Assembly (NCBI GenBank): GCA_963681505.1
Contig: OY811977.1
Location: 7,951,491-8,015,490, forward strand
Direction: 5' to 3'
Source of the DNA: Eunapius fragilis
Lineage: Eukaryota; Porifera; Demospongiae; Spongillida; Spongillidae
DNA: 64,000 bases
A program made the position numbers and the translations under genes. The notes under the pieces are model-generated. The model saw nothing but the letters and a program-made list of their open reading frames with translations. It searched no databases and was not told the origin of the DNA. Below, one piece after another: positions 55,946 through 64,000 of this stretch. Position 1 is the stretch's first letter, and each line of letters opens with the position of its first letter.

Positions 55946-56470
55946 TTTATACCGCATCATAGCGAGGGCGTAATTCGTTGTTAATTGAGCTATTGGCCAT
56001 TAATAATGGGCCATTAAATTTAAATTCAAAAAGAAGATGGCTATACGTGTTCCGAAGTGTCAAATAAAGAAATCGCGGAAGGAAAGCGTATATTTGGTTG
56101 GTCGGAGTTCTGGCTAAAATGTATGTATACACATACTAGCTTAGTTTATGAATTACGCACATTTGAATTTGATTCGTCTACCGGTACTTGTATACAGTTT
56201 CAGTGATGATATGTGTGAAGCCAGAGATAGTACCATCTCTGGTGAAGCCAAAAAGCCCCAAGTTGTGTTGACGTCGCGTTGGATGGAGTGACCACTGAAA
56301 GGTAAGCCAATGTAGTTTTGTAATTTTTCTGGGTTGTACCATGTATACAAATAATTTATGGTTGTCATACATACTATTATAATCAATTTTTAAAAGTCAC
56401 CTTTTGAAATGGACTGATTGTAACTGTGGCAACCAGCTCAGTATACATGCCCAGGGTCAGGCTACATGCT
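55946..56470. other. Spacer
   Basis: Minus frame 56153-56386 is without motif; nothing else seen. Confidence 0.4.
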
Positions 56471-56476
56471 GCATAT

Positions 56477-56532
56477 GTGTGTGATTGTGTGTGTGTGTGT
56501 GTGTGTGTTGTGTGTGTGTGTGTGTGTGTGTA
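56477..56532. repeat. (GT)n microsatellite
   Basis: GT repeats with two breaks; GT/GTAT-rich sequence continues to about 56640. Confidence 0.95.
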
Positions 56533-56821
56533 TACATGTGTATGTAATAGTAACATGTATGATATGTGTGTGCATTTGGTACATGTGTGTGCATGTATGC
56601 GCATACATGTGTATGTGAGCATGTATATGTGTACACGTTCAACGTGTGTATATTCACTGATTCAATGTTCCTGTTACATTGGTCATGATGTAATCTGTGC
56701 ATCAAGCATGCAGGATCGGTGCTCTGGGTACATTGCATGTATATGTGTGTTCTGAGTTATTGGTGAGACAAGCGTATGCCGTTTGACAGTCTGATGCATA
56801 TGAACAATGGCCTCCTTGATA

Positions 56822-58302
56822 ATAATGTGCTCACCTCATGCTGTCATGTGCTCACCTCATGCTGACATCATGTGCTCACCTTATGCTGTCATGTGCTCAC
56901 CTCATGCTGACATCATGTGCTCACCTTATGCTGTCATGTGCTCACCTCATGCTGACATGATGTGCTCACCTCATGCTGTCATGTGCTCACCTCATGCTGA
57001 CATGATGTGCTCACCTCATGCTGTCATGTGCTCACCTCATGCTGTCATGTGCTCACCTCATGCTGTCATGAGCTCACCTCATGCTGTCATCATGTGCTAA
57101 CCTCATGCTGTCATGTGCTCACCTCATGCTGTCATGAGCTCACCTCATGCTGTCATCATGTGCTCACCTCATGTTGTTATCATGTGCTCACCTCATGCTG
57201 TCATGTGCTCACCTCATGTTGTCATCATGTGCTAACCTCATGCTGTCATCATGTGCTAACCTCATGCTGTCATCATGTGCTAACCTCATGCTGTCATGTG
57301 CTCACCTCATACTGTCATCATGTGCTAACCTCATGCTGTCATCATGTGCTCACCTCATGCTGTCATCATGTGCTCACCTCATGCTGTCATCATGTGCTCA
57401 CCTCATGCTGTCATGTGCTACCCTCATACTGTCATCATGTGCTAACCTCATGCTGTCATCATGTGCTAACCTCATGCTGTCATGTGCTCACCTCATACTG
57501 TCATCATGTGCTAACCTCATGCTGTCATCATGTGCTAACCTCATGCTGTCATCATGTGCTAACCTCATGCTGTCATGAGCTCACCTCATACTGTCATCAT
57601 GTGCTCACCTCATGCTGTCATGTGCTCACCTCATACTGTTATCATGTGCTCACCTCATGCTGTCATGAGCTCACCTCATGTTGTCATCATGTGCTCACCT
57701 CATGCTGTCATGTGCTCACCTCGTACTGTCATCATGTGCTCACCTCATGCTGTCATGTGCTATCCTCATGCTGTCATCATGTGCTAACCTCATGCTGCCA
57801 TCATGTGCTCACCTCATGCTGACATGTGCTACCCTCATGTTGTCATCATGTGCTAACCTCATGCTGTCATGTGCTCACCTCATACTGTCATCATGTGCTA
57901 ACCTCATGCTGTCATCATGTGCTAACCTCATGCTGTCATCATGTGCTAACCTCATGCTGTCATCATGTGCTAACCTCATGCTGTCATGTGCTCACCTCAT
58001 GCTGTCATGTGCTCACCTCATGCTGTCATGTGCTCACCTCGTACTGTCATCATGTGCTAACCTCATGCTGTCATCATGTGCTAACCTCATGTTGTCATGT
58101 GCTCACCTCATGTTGTTATCATGTGCTCACCTCGTACTGTCATGTGCTCACCTCATGCTGTCATGTGCGCACCTCGTACTGTCATCATGTGCTAACCTCA
58201 TGCTGTTATCATGTGCTAACCTCATGCTGTCATGTGCTCACCTCATACTGTCATGTGCTCACCTCATACTGTCATGTGTTCACCTCATACTGTCATCAGG
58301 TG
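56822..58302. repeat. 1.48-kb satellite of 21- and 24-bp units
   Basis: About 65 units of two forms, catgtgctcacctcatgctgt (21 bp) and the same with an extra cat and often taacc (24 bp), intermixed. Both lengths are multiples of three, so long frames (up to 271 codons) stay open without being genes. Confidence 0.97.
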
Positions 58303-59469
58303 CCTGATGAAGATGGTTTGGTATTTAATGCTAGCATTTCTACTTACCCTAATTACCTAATAATGTCTACTAAACCACATCACATGATCTTAACACTCAC
58401 CTTGCATGCACACACATGCGCACACACATACACACATACACACATACACATACTTGAAGAAGTTGCCAAGGGGTAATACACTCACACAGTTGGTGGGATG
58501 GCTGCTTTGCCACACCCCATGATGAGGCTACCATGATGCATGTAGCTACAGTCTTGATAACTGGGGCACTCCTGCCAAAGGGGAGGGTTGGTGGACTAAC
58601 TGTGGGCTGTTAGCACTGAAGTTTGATTGCTTTGGTGTCACTCTGAAGTTTTTATAGTTCACTGTGTGATGTTTAGTCAGTGCCAAATAGACCCAGGCAG
58701 CAATATGTTTTGGTGCCTAGCTGTGTAGGGCTTTCATTGTTCTGTGAACATTCTTACATGTAGTGGTTGTATTGAAGGACCTTTTGGGAGGATATTGGCA
58801 TGTGTGCAGCTACATAGATAGGGTACGCATGTGTGTGTATCTGTGTCTGCATGTCACTAGGAGAAGAAAGCACAATTCTGTCAAGATGTGTGTATGCATG
58901 TGTCTGCATTTTATACCAGTATGTGCATGTGCATCCACATATGTTTACAATTGTCTGTACATGCTTATATCTGTGTGAGTAGGTGAAGATGCTAAGAATG
59001 TGGTTTGAAAGAGGCGAATGTGATTTTGGAGCATTCAGAATGAAAATGTTTAGCTAGAGGCTTGGCGCTTGGAGGTGGCACCAGTATTACTGCCATTTAG
59101 TAGCTGAGTGCACTAAGAATCTATCCTTCTCAATAGTCTTCATCCAAATTGTATGTATGGTATGTTTGCATGGTGTGATATCTTTAAATGATATATTTTC
59201 ACCCTGATAGGATCAAGCCTTACATCAATTGAATGAAACTGAAAGATCTGATGTGAACTTACATTTGTTGTATTGTTACATCTTTACATGTACATGTTGT
59301 GTACTATTCTATCTCCACTTGTGAGACTAGCTGGGTGTAACCGAACGTTTCCATACATGTACATGTCATGTTAATGTACATACATAGAAGTCTTACAAAG
59401 GGGTGTGGCCATATATTACTATATAGCAATGACACAGTACACTTTTTCTATGTCTAATACGGTCATGTG
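58303..59469. other. Spacer with CA-rich patch
   Basis: CA-rich microsatellite 58405-58452. No gene seen. Confidence 0.45.
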
Positions 59470-60205
59470 ATCAAATGGAATCAGGATAGCGGCCAGACCT
59501 GGTGTGCATCAGATTGAATCTTTTTTTATGAAATCAGGGTATCCTGATTCTATTTGATGCACATTGGTCTGGTCGCTACCATGTTTCTATTTGATGCTCA
59601 CTAGGATCTGGTTGATACCACAATCCTATCAGCTGCACACCAGAGAATGGCCAATAGCTTTATTTGATGCACACCAGGTCTGGCCGCTAATATGATTCTG
59701 TCTGATGCACACTGCTACCATGACCCTCACATTAGGAATTGCCACGTACTAGCATATCAAGTAATGCGAGCAGCAGTCCCTGGTGTGCATCATATAGAAT
59801 CATGTTAGCAGCCAGACCTGGTGTGTATCAAATGGAATCATATTAACTCGTCTGCATCAAGTAAAGACACGCTAGTGGCCAGTCGCTGTTGTACATCTGG
59901 TAGGTTTGTGATATCGATCAGACCCTGGTGTGCATCAAATAGAATCATGTTAGCAAACTGACCCAGTTTGCATCAAATTGAATCATTAAATTCTAGTAGT
60001 GGCCAATCCCTGGTGTGCATCTAATAGAATCTTGGTAGCGACCAGACCTGGTGGGCTTCAAATAGAATCAGGATAGCGGCCAGACTTGGGTTTGCATATT
60101 TGCATCAAATAAAGTGGCAGTCCCTGGTGTGCATCTAATAGAGTCATGTTCGTAGGTGTGCATCAAATAGAGTCATGTTAGTGGCCAGACCAGGTATTGT
60201 AATAC
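59470..60205. repeat. Bidirectional repeat array
   Basis: About 15-18 degenerate copies of a ~40-60 bp unit around ggtgtgcatcaaatagaatc and gcggccagacctgg. Units are forward at 59470-59520, reverse at about 59535-59720, and forward again to 60205. Confidence 0.85.
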
Positions 60206-60584
60206 AGTCTTGTGTACATCAAATAAGTCATTTCTAAGTTGCTTTTGAAACCCCACTCTGAGCAGAACAAATACAGTGTGTACGAGGCTTCTTGTCAAAT
60301 GAATGTAACGCGCATGCGTAGACTCTTCAGAGCCGCATGCATATATGGCGTCATCGTCGGGAAATCTACTGCAACTATAACCGTACGTTCCTATCATCCA
60401 GAAGAAATATCTTAGGTGGGTCTTCAAGTAAATTGAGGGACTAGTGGCTAATTCCCAAGTCTCTCCTCTTAACAGGTCCCCGAGAAACGATGAAGTCATG
60501 TCGTCACAGCAGAACCTACATGTATATCGATACTAGTACGATGATGACGAAGAAGACCGCGCCAAACCCTAGGTCCTAGGCAGC

Positions 60585-62928
60585 ATGGCGATGCTGTTTG
60601 CACGGTCCGTTACACTACTGCATGCAGGAGGTTGCGAAACTACAGATCCAAAACTGTCTCAAAGCGATGCTGTAAGACCAACTCGAGGGAAAAGGACATC
60701 ACTTTCTGTACAGGTACAGTAACGTTATATCGGCTTTTTTTTTCCTACTGAGGAGAATCCAGCTGAAGTCTCGAAGCGTAAGCAGTGATCATCACCTTTT
60801 TTTTCTCGATCAAATTTAGAGACGTCATACAAACTAGCAAAGGCAGAGCGGGTAAGAGATTGCGTTTTCATTCACACTTGCTGTTTATCAGTGTCTGTTG
60901 TCAGAATTGACAAATTATACGAAGAGCGGAGATAAAGAAGTAGCGGATTGCTTTGGAGTATAAGGTAATGGCTTCGTTTGTTTTAACCCTGTATATTCCC
61001 TGCAGCTAGACAAGGAAACTTCAGATTCAGCTGAGCTTGTCAAGCAATCCCGCCGTCAGTGTAGGCCTCTGTTTGCATTTGTATCGTATGGATGCTCTAT
61101 TTTGCTGTAGCTATATGGACTATGGTGACAGTACAGGGAAGCAGTTTGAAGCCTACGCTCAACTACTGCCGCGCGTTTCGTTAGAAGAGGTTGCAATGGA
61201 TTTCTGAGCAACTCGTGGCAACGGCGGGTTGGAGGGCCACTACTGGAGTATCTCTTTCCTGGATGGCTGGAGAGCTTGAACGTTGTCTATTGATTGTATT
61301 GCTTTATTAAATATTGATAATAATTTTAATACTAATCAAGCCAGTATACAACGAACATAATCGGGTGGCGTACCCAATACAGTATACGGTCAACGTAGGT
61401 ACAGTGTAGTATCCGGAGACATTAATTAGAGAATCCTCCATAAGCGCACGTGATACATTTGAGGATACTCGAAATATACGCAGTGCGAAATTGGTTCTAT
61501 ACGCAAAATATACCAGTGGGATATTTCGCGTATACGCACGCGTATATTCATTCGTATACTCGAAATATACGCAATATATACAATAGCGTATATCCTATTT
61601 TTTGCACAGTGTTTCTTGTATGGTTTCGTGAGGTAGGACTTCGATTAGTTTAGATGGAAGTGTCTGTAGAATTAACAATATTAGGTGACTGCAGCAGGCT
61701 GATATGCATGATATGTACCTTCATTACTTTCTTTCTACCGTCACCAGTAAGGGAGGTCCACTTCAGCTGTTCTCTACCTTGCTCCTTCCATGTCCAGCAA
61801 TTTCGGACATCCATAGACGCCTGTACATCGAAAACGCATGTAACGTATTTGATTTTTTTCTAACATGAACGCAGTAGGATTATTTTTTAAAATATAAATA
61901 ATGCATTCTTTTATTTTTCACATTCATCTTGCGAGCAGAAGAATCAACAACAAAATTAATTACTTTTGTAATAATCTTATTTAGAGCTAATGATGTTTAA
62001 TAACATGCCAATGGTGGGTGCGCCCTTATAGAACAAGTTATGCTGGTGCTGGTGCGTGTGTGAGTGGGAGGAGCGTGTCGTTTTCTAAATGCTCGTCTGG
62101 TTCAAAACGTTTGAAAATTTCTTTCATCGGCCTACGAAGATGCACTCGGCATGTGTCAACCTGTTTTCTACGACTGCGTAAGTTAACGGTCCGTTCCTAT
62201 ATCTTCACATGATTGCGCATGACAAGTACACCACGCGCGCGCACACAGCTCTTTTTCCTGGGTGTATATTAGGAAGAATCTCTTTTAAGAATCTCTTTAG
62301 CTGATGCAGACTAACCGGTTGGGTTGGTCTGTACCCTGGGTTAAATACCTCTAGCCGCTAGTCATTTATGTCATCTGGGCGTGGTCTTTACCCTGAGCAG
62401 GATTGTGTGTACTAGTATGTGTGAGTATGTGTGTCTGTGTGTGTGTGTATGTGTGTGGGCTCTTTTTCCTAGGATGTATGTTAGGAGAATCTCTCTATGT
62501 GCACGTGTGTGTGTATGTGTGTATATGTGTGTGTGTGTGTTTCAGTGTATACACACAGACACACACACGCATACTCCCAGCTCTTTTTCGTGGGATGAAT
62601 CTCTTTATGTAACTGGTTGAGTTGGTCTGTGCCCTGGGCAAGAAGGAGTTAAATATCTAAAGCTGCTAGTCAGTTGTGTGTTGTGGGTGTGGTCTATACC
62701 CTGGAAACGATTGGGTTAAATCTATCTAGTTGAGTTGCCTGGGTGTGGCCTGTACCATGGGCAAGAATGGGTTAATGTTTAAATCTCCCAAACTGCATGC
62801 TGGGCAGTTGGTCTGGGCAGGAATGATTCTCTAGTAGTTTTAATGTCTGGGTGTGGCCTGTACCCCAGAAAGGGCCGCTGGTCATTTTAATACCTGGGTG
62901 TGGTCTGTACACACGCGCACACACACAC

Positions 62929-62978
<50 letters not shown>

Positions 62979-63245
62979 TCTCCCAGCCCTTTTTCCTGGG
63001 GTATTTTGTTCATATCCAATGCCTATGTACATATGTGGTTGTGTATTTGTCTGTTCCAGCTGCCTACATGTACCTTTATCTGATTGTGGATACTTGTACT
63101 TGTCTCTATTTTTATTGCAGGGATAAATAAAGTACATGGTATCTCCCAGCTATTAAGAGAAGCTTATTGTGACCAGCCAAATATCATACTGACACCTGTG
63201 CTCTCTTCAGGATGGTGGATGGCCTGTAACAAGGTTGCTCTGGTT
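60585..63245 (+). CDS. Unrecognised protein, first three exons
   Basis: Exons 60585-60713 ([20 protein letters not shown] to RTSLSVQ), 61006-61060 ([18 protein letters not shown]) and 63121-63245 ([16 protein letters not shown], then [25 protein letters not shown]). All borders are GT-AG and phases agree (0, then 1, then 0). The hydrophobic start could be a mitochondrial or secretory targeting sequence. The gene runs on beyond 63245, but no further exon is clear before the window end. No family recognised. Intron 2 (2.06 kb) contains a TATACG island and microsatellites. Confidence 0.5.
61447..61613. repeat. TATACG/CGTATA self-similar island, second copy
   Basis: actcgaaatatacgc, tatttcgcgtatacgc and cgcgtatatt words, ending tttttgcacagtg, the inverse complement of the start of 54762-54955. 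Probably the same MITE-like family. Confidence 0.7.
62300..62900. repeat. Degenerate ~60-bp repeats with GT microsatellites
   Basis: tgggtgtggtctgtaccctg and gggttaaat recur about six times; GT/CA microsatellites at about 62400-62575 and 62915-62975 interrupt or follow. Confidence 0.7.
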
Positions 63246-63354
63246 GTGAGTTCTATCTCTAAGTACTGTGTATGTGTATGTGTATGTCCCATCCCCTCCT
63301 CCCCTTTGAAGGGCTTAGTGTAGGAGAGGATGTGTGGTGAGCTTTCTGGTTAAG

Positions 63355-64000
63355 GAATGGACTAAAAAGAGCCCTGTGGGTGTGGTGAATTTTCCAGGAT
63401 TGTGAGGGGTTAAGTAACATAGCCGACAAAAAAGAGCCCTGTGGGTGCGGTGAACTTTCTGGTTAAGGTGTGAGGGGTTAAGTAACATAGCCGACTAAAA
63501 AGATCCCTGTAGGTGTGGTGCATTTTCCAGGATTGTGAAGGGTTAAGTAACATAGCCGACAAAAAAGAGCCCTGTGGGTGCGGTGAACTTTCTGGTTAAG
63601 GTGTGAGGGGTTAAGTAACATAGTCGACTAAAAAGACCCCTGTGGGTGTGGTGTATTTTCCAGGAGTGGGAGGGGTTAAGGAACATAGCCGACAAAAAAG
63701 AGTCCTGTGGGTGCGGTGAACTTTCTGGTTAAGGTGTGGGGTTAAGTAACATAGCCGACTAAAAAGAGCCCTGTGGGTGTGGTGAATTTTCCAGGATTGT
63801 GAGGGGTTAAGTAACATAGCCGACAAAAAAGAGCCCTGTGGGTGCGGTGAACTTTCTGGTTAAGGTGTGAGGGGTTAAGAAACATAAGAGCCCTGTGGGT
63901 GTGGTGTATTTTCCAGGATTGTGAGGGGTTAAGTAACATAGCCGACAAAAAAGAGCCCTGTGGGTGCGGTGAACTTTCTGGTTAAGGTGTGAGGGGTTAA
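63355..64000. repeat. Minisatellite of alternating A/B units, runs off window
   Basis: Unit A (ctgtgggtgtggtgaatttt, then ccaggattgtgaggggttaa) alternates with unit B (ctgtgggtgcggtgaacttt, then ctggttaaggtgtgagggg), each about 60-66 bp, separated by gtaacatagccgac. About five AB dimers of ~125 bp are present. Confidence 0.95.

Noticed and set aside
56822-58302. CRISPR-like array
   Set aside because: Units are contiguous with no unique spacers, and the DNA is eukaryotic.
56807-58476. 271-codon and other Cys/His-rich ORFs
   Set aside because: Satellite units of 21 and 24 bp keep all frames open; no independent evidence of a gene.
60173-60499. 108-codon minus ORF beginning MTSSFLGDLLRG
   Set aside because: Could be a divergent first exon, but its 3' half runs into the repeat array and no splice support or motif is seen.

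Overview
The window is animal nuclear DNA. It is AT-rich, its genes are split by short GT-AG introns (often 50-90 bp), and it is heavily loaded with transposon remains, MITEs and satellites. The family mix (TKL kinases, Mind-bomb-like ankyrin repeats, BEN, THAP, SWIM and OTU domains, a small two-module Cys-rich secreted protein, REL-endonuclease LINEs, a tyrosine-recombinase retroelement) fits a marine invertebrate, most likely a demosponge. That assignment is inference; no rRNA or mitochondrial marker is present.

Layout. 0.1-0.6 kb: the end of a Mind-bomb-like ankyrin gene. 3.8-5.2 kb and 15.5-16.8 kb: two tandemly related TKL kinases with matching exon structures. The 10 kb between them is a graveyard of at least ten fragments of one LINE family in both orientations; one copy has an internal segment flipped in place. 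17.9-25.3 kb: a fossil tyrosine-recombinase (DIRS-type) retroelement, with a fossil Ty3/Gypsy element inside its recombinase region and a chromodomain ORF plus a BED-type finger upstream. 25.5-29.1 kb: MITEs, minisatellites and a BEN-domain gene on the minus strand. 29.8-35.3 kb: a decayed multi-exon copy of a conserved uncharacterised family, carrying a Gypsy remnant at its left and a TTAA-flanked 1-kb element in an intron. 36.1-38.5 kb: an OTU pseudogene and two MITEs.

40.0-47.3 kb and 50.65-54.65 kb form a segmental duplication. Both copies keep an intact putative glycosyltransferase (minus strand) that shares 731 bp with no visible difference, probably a recent gene-conversion tract. Only copy 1 carries a five-phase-consistent secreted Cys-rich gene and a small basic ORF. 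Between the copies lie convergent SWIM and THAP relics that start from the same inverted 20-bp motif.

54.7-64.0 kb is dominated by repeats: self-similar palindromic islands, a hAT-like MITE, a 1.5-kb satellite of 21/24-bp units, a bidirectional 59.5-60.2 kb array, an unrecognised three-exon gene start, and a minisatellite running off the window end. Several islands are made of one short motif repeated in both orientations; this is the least conventional structural theme here. I see no operon, CRISPR array or other prokaryote-style system.
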